64,000 bases of DNA from Ancistrus triradiatus. Taxonomy: Eukaryota; Chordata; Actinopteri; Siluriformes; Loricariidae. Location: positions 62,001-126,000 of the forward strand of contig JAJAGP010001656.1 in assembly GCA_025084515.1 (NCBI GenBank). Reading direction: 5' to 3'. Shown here piece after piece: positions 31,378-43,020 of this stretch. The translations under genes were made by a program, and so were the position numbers. Under the pieces are notes generated by a model. The model saw only the letters and a list, made by a program, of their open reading frames with translations. It made no database searches and was not told where the DNA came from. Position 1 is the stretch's first letter, and each line of letters opens with the position of its first letter.

Positions 31378-31465
31378 AAACTAGTGATGGGCGATTCGGG
31401 ATGAATCGCTTCTTTTTTGAACGACTCTTTTGAGCGAGCCGACTCTAAATGAATCGAAAGTTCCT
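31378..31465. repeat. Dispersed 'gaatcg/gagtcg' repeat next to the adamts2 start
   Basis: 'gtgatgggcgattcggga', 'gaacgactcttttgagcg' and 'ctaaatgaatcg' match a common short fish repeat. Related text occurs near 33005-33050 and 51650-51710. It begins about 40 bases upstream of the adamts2-like ATG. Confidence 0.5.
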
Positions 31466-34442
31466 CATTTAAATGTACATTAACAATGCTCCGTTTTGTA
31501 TGATTGTACGGCGTCACTGAGGCAGTGGAATTTAAATTAGGGCTTATTTAAATATTTTTTCTTCTTAGAGGTTTTTCCTCATGCATCTCACAAATGTGTT
31601 GCCACTGTCTACACTCAGCTATTATAAAGTTGCTTAGTGACAATCTTTGTTGATTACAGGGCTACATAAAATAAATGAAATACAATTCAACTGAATTGCA
31701 TTTTGGGGCTGTAACTTCATTTTGACTCGGTCGTCTATGCTTTGCATTCAACTTGACCTTAAGCTTTTGTTTTGGATTTGTCAAGGCTGCATGCTCGAAT
31801 GTGAGAATAAGCTACAGAAATAAAGGCTTCATTTATTATTTGTTAACGTTTTATACAACTTTTTCTTTGTCAGGATTACTGGCTCTTATCCACGGAACGA
31901 AGGAAGGAAGGAAGGAACTTGAGTTTTATTGCCAACTCAGCATTTCAATGGCTATATCATTAGCATGCTGTATTTACTGTTCTGGTTTATATATCATCTG
32001 TCGAAGTCCTACGTGTGTTAAAAACATTTGAATTCTTCCTGAGAGTGTATGTTTGAAAGGGTCCTTTATGCACTTGGCTGAAAAGTAGCAATGTCTCTGT
32101 TGTCTTAAAGAAGGGCATTCTATCCTCAAGGTAGCATTGCTCTTATCCATGGAGAACACAGAGCACAGACATAAACATGTGCTGGACTGGATGCCAGTCC
32201 ATCACATTTTATCAATATTAAAATGACTAAAGCTACCCAGGGGTCCCATAACGGTAATAAGAAAGAGTGAGGAAAAATGAATTATAGTTCCTTGAGCATT
32301 GTGTCCAGGGGAAGGATAGAGTTCAGAAGCAGTGGCCCAGCCTGTCATACAGTATATACAAAATTTATACAACCTACTACAATCCAAGGACGATGGTCAC
32401 TCATTGGTAAAGTGACTGTATTCAACGCACTAGACTACTAATCGGAAGGTGGTGAGTATAAATCCTGACTCAGGTCTGTTGCTGATGGGCCCTTAACGAC
32501 CTTTAACCCATAACTTTTAACTGTTCAGGTTGTAAGATGCTGAATGAGAAAGTAAATCAGCCATAAAGCATCTCTGAAGCCCTGGGATGTTCTTAAACTT
32601 TCCTTGGCACCACACACAATGTTGACTTTGGACTGAAATAAATTGAACCTAACTTACTGACTTGTCCTTAACCCTCTATTGCTCAGCCCTCGTCCAGAAC
32701 AAATAACTATTAAGGACCAACAGACTTGTTCAAGGGAGGATGATTGGTAAAGTAGAGATTTGAGCTCACAACCTTCCTAATTAGTGACTTCAGTCATTGG
32801 GCCACACCCAACCTACTGGCACCGACTTGACTGTAACTCTGGCTTCTGGCTACAAGCAGCAGCATTAATCACGGTTGAATTCTTTAATAGCTATGAAATA
32901 GGTTGGGGAATCGATGATGTGACACTATGATACTGTGAATGAGATGTACTCTGAGGTCACTCTGAAGTTCTTGGTGAATCAAATGAATCCAAACTAGCAG
33001 ACTTTGATTCATGTGTTCCAAAGAATCGAATCAGTCGAGTGAGTCGGAATGCCCACTCTGCAAAGTGCACTCTGGAGGCAGTTCCTCTCTCCTCTCCCCT
33101 CCCCTCTTTTTTCTCTTCCCCAGTCCACTACAGACATGAGCAGGCTCTGTGAGTGCTTCAGTTGATATTTCCAGAAATACATCTCATTTGTCTTAAAGTT
33201 GGGATTAAAAAAAGCTCAGAGTTGTTGAAATTCAGACAGCAGTTTATGTGGCCATCAGTAATACAAAATCCTGCCTAGCAACCTCTGATAGTGTTCAGTT
33301 ATGGTGTATATTATTGTATATTATTGGAGTTTGGTGCCGCATTCACTCATCAAAATAATGTTCTGTACATTTTCTTAGTATGCATGTTTACATTCCACTG
33401 TGGTACTTATTTACAATACCTATCCCTGGAGAATACAGGACGCAGACGTAAGCGTGGGCACCAGGCCATCTCAGCACCAACAGGGGTCACAGTTACAGCA
33501 TCGGAGGTGATTAACCAATTGGCCTCCCCTCTTACAGACACAGACGATCATGCCAGTGCATGACAACTGACCAGACTAAAATGAACCACCTGGACTAGAA
33601 CCTGGATCACCACGGTGCTTTGCTGAGTGCCACTGTGGTATTCATAATTAAATTATGTACTGCATAATGTTGCAGACAAGCTATATATTTCTCTATGCAT
33701 GTATTCATAGGGAGATCTGAATAGACTAGTTCTAATATTATCCTCTGTCTTTTCTATAGTCCAAGAGTTTGCTCACATTCCAACATGCAGAGATGTCACC
33801 AGGAGGCAGAAGCTTTTCTGTGTAATCCCATTGTATTACTCTCCTCACCTGTTTCCATCTAGACAGATACTGGTGGCCTGGTTTTTCTATCAATCATTCT
33901 GCATGGCAAACCCCAGGAGATGTCGGCTGTCTGCAGATTCCCTCTCCTGGCAACTGCCTTTCAGACATTAAAGTATCTGACCATGATGCAATATGAGGGG
34001 CTGAATCACTAGTTGCTAGTGTTAACAATTCAGATTTTTTGGGCTTGAGTCACTCTATGTATTCATAAAGGTCATTGCTTGCATGTTAGGACATCTCACA
34101 TTTGTCCATTTAACAAGAATGTGCGGCATGACAAAAATATAATGATATTTAATATATTTATTTATGGCACAATATATAGTGGGGACCCAAATTTAGATAC
34201 CACTAGTGAAAATACTGTACTTGTTTTGATCTTTGTGAAGAAGGATTCGTAGTGCAGGAGGGTAATGACTAATGACAAAAAAACACACCTCAGAAAAGCT
34301 TTGCAACAACTGCCTGAAGTTCAAAGAAGATCAAGAATTGCTGAGTGTTATGGAGTTTGTGAGTCCAGCTCAAGCGCACACTGTCATTAGCAAAAAGGGG
34401 AACATATAAAATACTAATAAATTCTGAAGTGTATGTAATAAT
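31466..34442. other. Upstream flank of adamts2-like gene; SINE debris, no gene
   Basis: A degenerate tRNA-SINE lies at about 32385-32600 (+; 'actagactactaatcggaagg', 'gggcccttaacgac'), with related fragments near 32110-32215 and 32650-32810. A pyrimidine-rich patch lies at 33083-33122. No supported coding exon. Confidence 0.4.
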
Positions 34443-34755
34443 TTGGCTCGGTGGGTAGCACTGTCACCTCACAGTGAGAAGGTCCTTGGTACAATCCCCA
34501 GCTGGAGCGGTCTGGGTCCTTTCTGTGGAGTCGTCATGTCCTACCTGTGTCTGTGTGGGTTTACTCTGGGTACTCTGGTTTCCTCCCACAGTCTAAAGCA
34601 TGCATGTTAGGTTAAACTGGTGTATCTAAAGTGGCCCCTAGTGTGTGAGTGTGCGTATGAGTGTTTGAGTGTATGTGCCCTTTGATGGACTGGCAACCCT
34701 GTCTAGGGTCGTTCCTGCCTTGCAACCCTATGGCCGCCAGCTAGGCATCAGCTCT
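34443..34755 (+). repeat. DANA/Mermaid-like SINE
   Basis: 'ggctcggtgggtagcactgtc' head, 'tggtacaatccccagc' B-box region, 'tactctggtttcctcccaca' body and a GTGTGAGTGTG tail, then 'ttgatggactggcaacc'. Confidence 0.8.
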
Positions 34756-35789
34756 CTCACAACTCTGAAAAAAAATTTTAAAGATTCATTTTTTCTTTCA
34801 AAGATTCAACTTTTATCTCAAAGTGTTGAAAGAAAAAATAAAAGCAAAAATTTACCAAATGAAAATAAGCTTATAAGCCTTTGTCGTTCCCCCACCATGT
34901 ATTAAGATTCAGATTCCCTTTCTGATGGTGTAATCTCAGAACTGGCGTTTTCCTTATTGACCACGGCATTCTCTGAGGAGAATAAATCTGCATGTGTTTG
35001 GATACAAAATGTATGCACATTTTGTAATGTCTTTGTGATGGGATTAATTTCCTTTTTCGTTGTTGTTACTGTGAAGAATTTGTCATCTGTCATTTCTCCA
35101 GCCTTGTGGAAAAAATAAAATATCCTGAAAAATATGTACAGCTTCTTTCCATGTATAATCTTAAAATGTAGTCTGAGGCAAAATGGGAGGGATTGCAGTG
35201 CCATGAGCTGAAACAAGTGTATTGGTGAAATAAATCACGTCGTATGGCAGGATGACGAATTTCTGAAAGACAGAGAAATTTGATGAATGTCTAATGAATG
35301 CAGCTCAGAAGGAAGAGAGATGCAGGCCATCTATCTGTCAGCACATCTCTCTCGAGCCATCTCCTTTGGGCAATGCATCTGAAAGTACAATTACAGGTCC
35401 CCCTGGCCAGCAAAGGTTATGCAGGGATAAGCAATAACATGTAAAAAGCCATTGGCATTGAATGCCATAGCAAAGCAGTTCTCAGTTCACAGTGGATCAG
35501 ATTTTTTTGCAATGGAAGGTCTAGATTACAATTATGAGGCATTCTTTTTCAAACGTGACCGACAAAACAGACTCATCCAAAGTGAAGGTCAGAGCAGCAG
35601 TAACAGATCATACAGCATTCATCTCAGCCTTCTTGTCCCTGTCATCTAACTGCATGGCCTTCGCTAAATATGACCAATAATTATACACTGGCAGTCAATA
35701 ATAAATTGTTTATTTAACATCGATATCAGCAGCATTTCAGCATCATACACACAAAGTTACCTCTATACACAAGGTTACATCAAGACTAG
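34756..35789. other. No gene recognised
   Basis: AT-rich sequence; the 104-codon minus frame at 35216-34902 has no recognisable feature. Confidence 0.3.

Positions 35790-35791
<2 letters not shown>

Positions 35792-35848
<57 letters not shown>
35792..35848. repeat. (AT)n microsatellite, left part
   Basis: About 28 TA units. Continues as (AT)n at 37106-37142 beyond the transposon inserted in it. Confidence 0.95.
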
Positions 35849-35851
<3 letters not shown>

Positions 35852-37103
35852 GGGCAAAAAAGTATTTAGTCAGTCAACTGATTTGCTGATTGTGCAAGTT
35901 CCCCGACTTAGAGAAATGAGAGAGGTCTGTAATTTTTACGCCTTGAAAATGCTTTTTACAGAGCCACTCCTTCGTTTTGCCCGAGTGTGTGTGTTTGGGA
36001 TCATTGTCATGCTGGAAGACCCAGCCACATTCCATCTTCATTGCTCTCCACTGATGGAAGGAGGTTTTGCTTCTTAAAATCTCACGATACATGGCCCCAT
36101 TCATTTTTCCTAAACACGGATCAGTCGTCCTGTCCCTTTTGCAGAAAAACAGATCCCCCCAAAGCATGATGTTTCCAGCCCCCATGCTTCACAGTAGGTA
36201 TAGAGTGCAACTCAGCATTCTTCTTCCTCCAGACACGGCAAATTGAGCTTTTACCAAAAAAGTTCGTTTTGGTTTCATCGGACCACATGATATTCTCCCA
36301 ATCCTCTTCTGGATCATCCATATGCTCTCTGGCAAACCTTCAAACGGGCCTGGACATGTACTGGCTTAAGCAGGAAGCACGCCTGGCACTGCAGGATCTG
36401 AGTCCCTCTTGGTTGTAGTGTGTTACTGATGGTAGCCTTGTTTACTTTGGTCCCAGCTCTCTGCAGGGTCATTCATCAGGTCCCTCCGTGTAGTTTTGGA
36501 ATTTTTGATCACCGTTCTCATGATCATTTTGACCCCCACGGGATGAGATCTTGCATGGAGCCCCAGATTGAGGGAGAGTTTATTTATGGTCTTGTATGTC
36601 TTACAATTGCCTCCCACAGTTGATTATTTATTCACACCAACCTGCTTTCCTATTGTAGATTCACTCTTCCCAGCCTGGTGCAGGTCTACAGTTTTCTTCC
36701 TGGTGTCCTTCGACAGCTCTTTGGTCTTGGCCATGGTTGAGTTTGGAGTCTGACTGTTTGAGGCTGTATACATGTCTTTTATACAGATAACGAGGTCAAA
36801 CAGGTGCCATTAATACAAGTAAGGGTGTGGTGGGACAGAAGACGCTTCTTAAAAAAGAAATTACAGGTCTGTGAGAGCCAAAAATCTTGCCTTGTTTGTG
36901 GGTGACCAAATACTTATTTTCCACCATGATTTACAATTAAAATTATTTAAAAATTCTACAATGTGATTTCCTGGATTTTTTCTCATTTTGGGTCTCTATA
37001 GTTGAAAGTGTACCTATGATGAAAATTACAGACCTCTCTCGTCTTTCTAAGTAGGAGAACTTAAATAATCAGTGGCTTGACTAAATACTTTTTTACCCCA
37101 CTG
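35847..37103 (-). mobile_element. Tc1-like transposon (family 1) inside an (AT)n tract
   Basis: Ends 'gtggggcaaaaaagtatt' and 'ttttttaccccactg'. The minus strand carries transposase from a start near 36735 (CAACCATGGCCAAGACC context). VWGDL-type and DNDPKHTHSGKTKEWL blocks (second catalytic Asp region) appear at 36185-35874. The C-terminal coding part and most of the left inner repeat are deleted, and the left end jumps straight into coding sequence at 35942. Frameshifts throughout. Confidence 0.88.
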
Positions 37104-37164
37104 TACATATATATATATATATAATATATATATATTATATACACACATCAAGTCAATGGCAATT

Positions 37165-37328
37165 TCAATTAACCTAACATGCATGTTTTTAGACCTTTAG
37201 TACCCAGAGTAAACCCACACAGACACAACATGCATGACTCCACACAGAAGGGAGCCGGCTGGATTGAACCCAGGACCTTCCTGCTTTGAGGTGGCGCTGC
37301 TAACCCACCGAGCCACTGGTTGGCGGCC
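37165..37328 (-). repeat. DANA/Mermaid-like SINE
   Basis: Minus-strand copy: 'cagagtaaacccacacagac', 'gattgaacccaggacc' (B box) and 'aacccaccgagccac' (A box). Confidence 0.75.
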
Positions 37329-37959
37329 GCTCAAAACTGTAATTTTCTTAAAAAACGGCTTTTAATACAAAAACCAAATGTATACAAACATGAAGAGTAC
37401 AAAACTACATTGTTTTTAGTGGCTTATTAATATTTGTGACTCCTCCTCTAGCCTTATTAACCTTACAACGAAACCATCTTTCATAAATGAACTGCTTCAT
37501 GTACTCAAGTACTGGTTTTAAACCTACTCAGACTGGCCTCTTTCTGAGCTTTTGTGCCTGTCTCTTGTGCCTGTTTCCCTCTATAGTCTTATAGTCCTTC
37601 AATTGACCCCACTGTGTTTTTTTCTGTGCTCTCACTCTCACTAACAGCCACCACCTCTAACTGGGGTGGTACAGGAAGATGTTTAATGTATACGGATCGG
37701 CTGCCAAAAAATGCCAGTAACCACCTTCCGACGCACATGGGAACATACACACACAAATAGCCTAAAACTCTAACTGCGTGGGAAAAGTGTTACCAATAAA
37801 CCCATTGACTTTAGCCTAGCTGCTGAAGGTGCTGAATTAAACAAACACTGCATGGTGCCTATCAAGCCTAGTATGTTACTGTGGATTTGGGGCTTGACAA
37901 AATTGAGTGGGGGGCGACTCATTAGTGGTAGTATGTGTGACTGGCCAATCTATACAGAT
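37329..37959. other. No gene recognised
   Basis: Unique-looking AT-rich sequence. Confidence 0.3.
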
Positions 37960-38170
37960 ACATTTACATTTACATTTACAGCAATTAGCAGACGCCCTTA
38001 TCCAGAAAAGAGCGACTTACAATTGATTTACAGTCGTACAATCCAAGCAATTGTGGGTTTTAAGGGCTTTGCTCAAGGAGCCAACAGTGGCAGCTTGGCT
38101 GAGGTGGGATTTGAACCCTGGACCTTCTGGTTCATAGAGCCTGCACCTATAATCACTAGGCCACAAACAG
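37960..38170 (-). repeat. tRNA-derived SINE with L2-type tail, near full length
   Basis: Minus strand: tRNA-like head with B box GGTTCAAATCCCACC-like text and 'ctagtgattataggtgcagg', body 'ccaagctgccactgttgg', and tail ending in tandem TGTAAA/ 'tacatttacatttacattt' on the + strand. The TGTAAATG 3' repeats fit L2-assisted retroposition. Confidence 0.8.
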
Positions 38171-38294
38171 TCCTCCCACACTATTAGATTAGATAATGTA
38201 ATTCATAATGAGTATTGAGCACAGTGTTTCCATCTTATTCATGGTAAATAAAGACCCAACCAAAGCAACCACACTAATAAATAAAAAACAAATG

Positions 38295-39114
38295 CAGTGG
38301 TACTTTGGTTCTCGACCCACCTGAGAACTGGCCTTAATTTGGTTCTCAATGCATTCTGACTAGAAAGATCTGTCTCAGTTCTTGTCGGTTGCTTGGTACT
38401 CTTGTTGAGCCACGGCAACTTGTTTCAGCCACAATTCACAATAGCGGTTTCTCAGAGAAAATCTCCGCTCTTTTCATCGAGTTTTTCCTTTGTTTTTACA
38501 TCTACAGTACTGTGTTCTTAGTGCAAATAAGTCTCCATGTGTCCTAAAAAGGATTGTTTTGACTGCCAATCAAAACAGAAAGAAGGAAGTTAATGTTCCC
38601 GAAGACGCCCAGAACAGGCTGCAGTTAGCATTAGCAGCTATGCTAGTGCCCTGAATCCACCAATACAGTGTGTTGCTTTAAACTTTTGACTTTCATTACA
38701 TTACTCACTAAATGACATGAGATTTTTTCAACACTTATTATAAAATAAGCTCTGCTGTGCTAATGAATTTTGACCAACTGTTTTGTTAATGTGTGTTTTA
38801 AATATTAACGTACTTATCGATACTTATCATAGGCTCTGCTATTAATACACTATAGCTCTACCAACAACATGTTAAACTGATTGGTTCATGTTATATTTGA
38901 CTTATGATGGATTTGTCGGAGTGTAATCCCCTTTGTAATCAGGAGCACACCTGTACAATACAACTCCATTATTGCATATAATGCCTTATTCAGTGTGGGT
39001 TTTCTGGGGATCTGGAACAAATTAATTCAATTTACATTCATTTCTTATGGGAAAATTTTCGATTCTCAGCAAGCATTCTGGAACAAATTAATGATGAGAA
39101 CCGAGGTACTACTG
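38295..39114. mobile_element. Non-autonomous DNA transposon with 'cagtggtacttcgg' type ends
   Basis: Left CAGTGGTACTTTGGTTCTCG and right 'gagaaccgaggtactactg' are inverted. About 820 bases with no transposase. A related fragment lies at 1220-1395. Confidence 0.65.
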
Positions 39115-40346
39115 TAAATAACAATATAAAAAAAATAGAAGTTGGGTTAACTGGTGGTGGTTATCCTTCTTTAAATGATTTCATGAATGTAAGCATTTTT
39201 TAAGTTCTATCCCAGCTTTTTCCTGGTAAGGTCAGGGCTATGGTCAGAGCCATGGGGCACCTGTCGCCAGAAGAACACAAGGCACAGGCATAAGCAAGCC
39301 TTAGACAGGATGCCAGTTCATTACTGTAATAAAAACGTACTTCTGCAGTTATTTCTGACTGCTGGTGTATTTAGAAAAATAAGAAAGGAGAATGTTCTGA
39401 CTGAGTAAATCATAAGGACAATGTAGAAACTGATTTCTGATTCGATGGCATAAAGACAATCATAGAAGCTTATATTTTTTCCAAAAATTTCAGTGGTGTT
39501 AAAAATATGCACTTTGCTATGAATGCAGAGCAGGGCTTAATCTAAATACTTCATGTTTACTCTGTCAGCTAGCCAGACAAGCCTAACTCTTTTATAACAG
39601 ATGATAGATTTACCATCTTCAGCTTCCATGTTCATCCCACATCTGGTATTCTGGTTGGTGAATAATTCGAGAGCACACAAGTGTCTGCCTCTGGGTCTTA
39701 GTTTGAATCAAAAATAAAATTGAATCTCAGTGATGTCACATAAGGTAGCTGAAAAATACATTTAAGAATCAGGTCATATCCTGGAAAGTATATCAAGGGT
39801 TGTGGCTACCCTTGGAGGGAGGATGGAAAGAAGGGACACCAAGCTGGATTTAGACTTTTAAACTTTTATGCCAAGGAATGAGCTTTAAAACAGATGTTCA
39901 TGTATATTAACCATGTATATTAAAAAGCCTTATCAAGCCTCTGTGCCTCTGTCTCATTAATGAAGCTCACTGCATTCTGATTAACACACACACACACACA
40001 CACACACAAACGCACACAATATAATGGCAAACATTATGACAGCCTGGTATACCATCCACAAGATTGCCTGAACCAGGGGCTTCCCAGCAGAATATTGCCA
40101 ACAGCATCGCACTCTCTCCACCTACTTTTCTTCTAGCGCCGTCACTTCCCCAGATAATTGGTGCATAAATACTGTTCTACAAGAAAGTTAATGGGCCAGA
40201 TGACCTTCTTCTGACACATGCATGTCCATTGTATAAGCATTTGTCCATTGTCCTCAGAATGGCCAGACTGGTTTGAGCTGATAGAAAGGCAACAGAAACT
40301 CATTACAACTGAGGTATAAAAGGGCAATTTGCAGTTAACAATTTGC
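39115..40346. other. No gene recognised; (AC)n tract
   Basis: Contains an (AC)n microsatellite at about 39984-40008 and a short SINE-like fragment near 39220-39320. Confidence 0.4.
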
Positions 40347-40960
40347 ATGGGTTCACCAAAATTGGACAGTAGAAAATGGGAAAAACATTACCTAATCTTG
40401 ATTTCTGCTGTGATATTCGGATGGTAGGGTCAGAATTTGGTGTAAACAAAAAAAAAATGGATCCATGAAAGCATGGATCCATCCTGCCTTGTATCAATGG
40501 TTCAGGCCTCTGGTGGTGTAATGATGTGGAAGATAATTTCTTGGCACACGTTGGGCCCCCTAAAACCAATTGCCACAACCTACCTGAGTATTGTTGTTGA
40601 CCATGTCAATCCCCTTATAACCACAGTGTACCCATCGTCCAATGGCTCCTTCCAGGAGGGCATGAAAATGGGTTCACTGTACTCAAATGATCTCCACAGT
40701 CACCAGATCTCAATATTATACAAGGGAGCTTCTTGCATATACAGCACAGGTCAAACTTCTAAGACAATTAGTGAAAATGCATCTGTTTTGCATTTACTCA
40801 AATGTAATACAATCATTACAAATCATATAATCAGCATAACATTATTAGTGAATCTGACTGTCATGGACTTTCCCCTAAAATCATCTGACCTAAACCTCAT
40901 CAAGCGTTTTTGGCAACACATGGCATCATTTTTTTGCAAAAAATATCTGGAATACTGATT
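40347..40960 (+). mobile_element. Tc1-like fragment (family 4)
   Basis: 'gggttcaccaaaattggaca', then the frame 40473-40670 reading MDPSCLVSMVQASGGVMMWK, SWHTLGPL and YLSIVVDHVNPL, the Tc1 catalytic-core strand. A second piece near 40850-40920 reads DFPLKSSDLNLIKRFW, a decayed 'SPDLNPIE' block. Ends not seen. Confidence 0.75.
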
Positions 40961-41214
40961 AATCTAACCACAAAACACGTTTCAGTGTGTGATGGTCCAT
41001 CCCTGATGCCTTTGAGCCCAGAGAAGTCGACATCACTTCTGGACATTGTTAACATAAGACTTCTTTTGTTGACAAACTCGAGATAGTCTGCCCATCTTTT
41101 CTCATCAAAGACTATTTATGGATACTTATTTTGTACCAAATCATTATTACAATCACCTGTTGACATAACGCTTGAAATCACATCATTATTTAGGTTTTTT
41201 CTCTTACTAGTGAT

Positions 41215-41416
41215 CAATTGTTCCCATCCCAACATTTCTTGGAATGTGTTGCAGGACTGAAATTCAGCAAATGAAGTTGACCTGACAAAACATGAACTGT
41301 CTTGTCTATACTGTCTGCGATGAAATAAAAGTCAAAGTAAAGGTAAGACACATTGCATATTTTCATTTGCATTTTCCATATTGTCCCAACTGTTTTTGAT
41401 TTGGGGTTGTACAGTA
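41215..41416 (+). repeat. 3' end of a dispersed DNA repeat
   Basis: 'cccatcccaacatttcttgg', 'aatgtgttgcaggactgaaa' and the end 'tttgatttggggttgta' match, in inverse, the repeat split at 58852-60062. Confidence 0.6.
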
Positions 41417-41424
41417 TATATCTG

Positions 41425-42300
41425 AGAGTGGCAAAGTATGTGAAAGATTAGATGTTTTTTTTTAGGTGAAATTACAGTTAGAACCAGGTGTTTTCATTCA
41501 GTGGGTTGACAACCAGGTGTGAGTGGGCATCCTGCTTTTTTTAATGAGCAGGGATCTATTGATGTCTGATCTTTGTAACGTAAGTGTATGATGACATGAA
41601 CAAAGGAAATTTCTGAGGATCTCTGAAAAAGAGTTGATGATGTTCATCAGGCTAGAAAACATCATAAAATAAAATCTAAAGTCTTTGGACTCTTAGACAA
41701 GTCCATCATCAGATTGAGCACAGATGCAGGAGAGTTGAGACCATTGCCCACCTCTTCAGGAGTGGTTAACCAACAAAGGTCACTCCAAGAGCAAGGCATG
41801 TACTAGTCTATGAGGATATCATCTAAGCACTTAAAGTCCTCTCTCAAAATGTCATATTCATGTTCATGAGTCCGTCATTAGGAGAACACTGAACAACAAT
41901 GATGTGCATGGCAGGTTGCAAGCAGAAAGCCACTTCTCTCCAAAAGGCACATTGTTTCCCACCTGTATTTTATTAAGATCATGTGGAAAAGCCAGAAGAT
42001 TTTTTAGAGAAACGTTTTGTGGGTGGATGAAATCAAAATAGAACATTTTGTTTTAATAAGTGTTTGAAAATGATTATGTCTTAAGAAAGAAAAGGACTAC
42101 ATTCCAGCAAGTGAACGTCTCAGGACATTTCTCCATGAACTGATTCTCAAGAAAACATGGGTCATGTAACAAAACATCCATCCTAAGCTCACAAGCCATT
42201 ATACTGTTAAGATTGGTTAAAGAAGAGTAAACTTGATGTTTTGTAATGGCCAAGTCAAAGTCCTGGACTTTGAGGAGGAATCAACATAAATTATTTTATA
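41425..42300 (+). mobile_element. Highly degenerate Tc1 family-2 copy
   Basis: 'gagtggcaaagtatgtgaaa', 'accaggtgtgagtgggcatcc', 'gagcagggatctattga' and 'tccgtcattaggagaacactgaa' follow the order seen in 17931-19275. All frames broken. Confidence 0.7.
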
Positions 42301-42554
42301 ATACTTGTCAAGTTGATTCATCCTCAACTACTTAAGTCCAATGCTGATCCTGAGAACGAGAAAGCAGGAATACCACCTGGACAGAGTGGTATATTGCAGG
42401 GTTTTATACTCTCACATATTCATTTTCACATCTAGGGAAAATTTGGCTGGCTTGTTTTTGGAGAGTGTCCATGTGGATGCTGTGAGATGCTGACAAACTC
42501 CACACAGACAGTAACCAGAGGCGAGGATCAACCTTAACCTCTTGTATTGTGGAT

Positions 42555-42735
42555 CTTGGACTGTGGTAGCCTATCGGTTAAGGTACTAGACTATGGACCA
42601 GAAGGTCCAGGGTTCAAATCCCACCTCTGCCAAGCTGCCATTGTCGTGTCCTTAACCCACAATTGCTTGGATTGATTGTATCAATTGTAAGTCTCTCTGG
42701 ATAAGGGTGTCTGCTAAATGCTGTAAATGTATTGC
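42555..42735 (+). repeat. tRNA-derived SINE with L2-type tail
   Basis: 'gtggtagcctatcggttaagg' (A box), 'gggttcaaatcccacc' (B box), then 'ctctggataagggtgtctgc' and 'aaatgctgtaaatgta'. Confidence 0.85.
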
Positions 42736-42849
42736 TGTGGACTTTTAATATAATAATAATATTGTAATATTGTGCATAAACACTACCTTCTTCTCTACTG
42801 TACCTTCCCTATTATGAAGTGTTCAAACATAATAGGAGAAAACAACAGC

Positions 42850-43020
42850 CCTGCATGCATCCAAATGTATTGGGACATGGCCCCGCACGCAGATAAATGT
42901 ATTGGGATACAACCCTGACCACGGACAAAAGTTTTGGGACATGTCTCTGTTGACAGACAAAAGTACTGGGGCATGGCCCAGCATACATCCAAAAGTATTG
43001 GGACACAGTCCTGCATGCAA
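42850..43020. repeat. Minisatellite of about 32-33-bp units
   Basis: Five imperfect units containing 'aaaagtattgggacatggcc' and 'ctgcatgcatcc'. The overlapping minus frames (for example FCLSTETCPK) are repeat shadows. Confidence 0.75.

Noticed and set aside
42555..42640. Possible tRNA gene (good A and B boxes)
   Set aside because: The same head plus L2-type tail occurs at several other places, and the cloverleaf is imperfect; it is a SINE.
42850..43020. Possible CRISPR-like array (regular repeats)
   Set aside because: Units are contiguous and diverged with no unique spacers; the genome is eukaryotic. It is a minisatellite.
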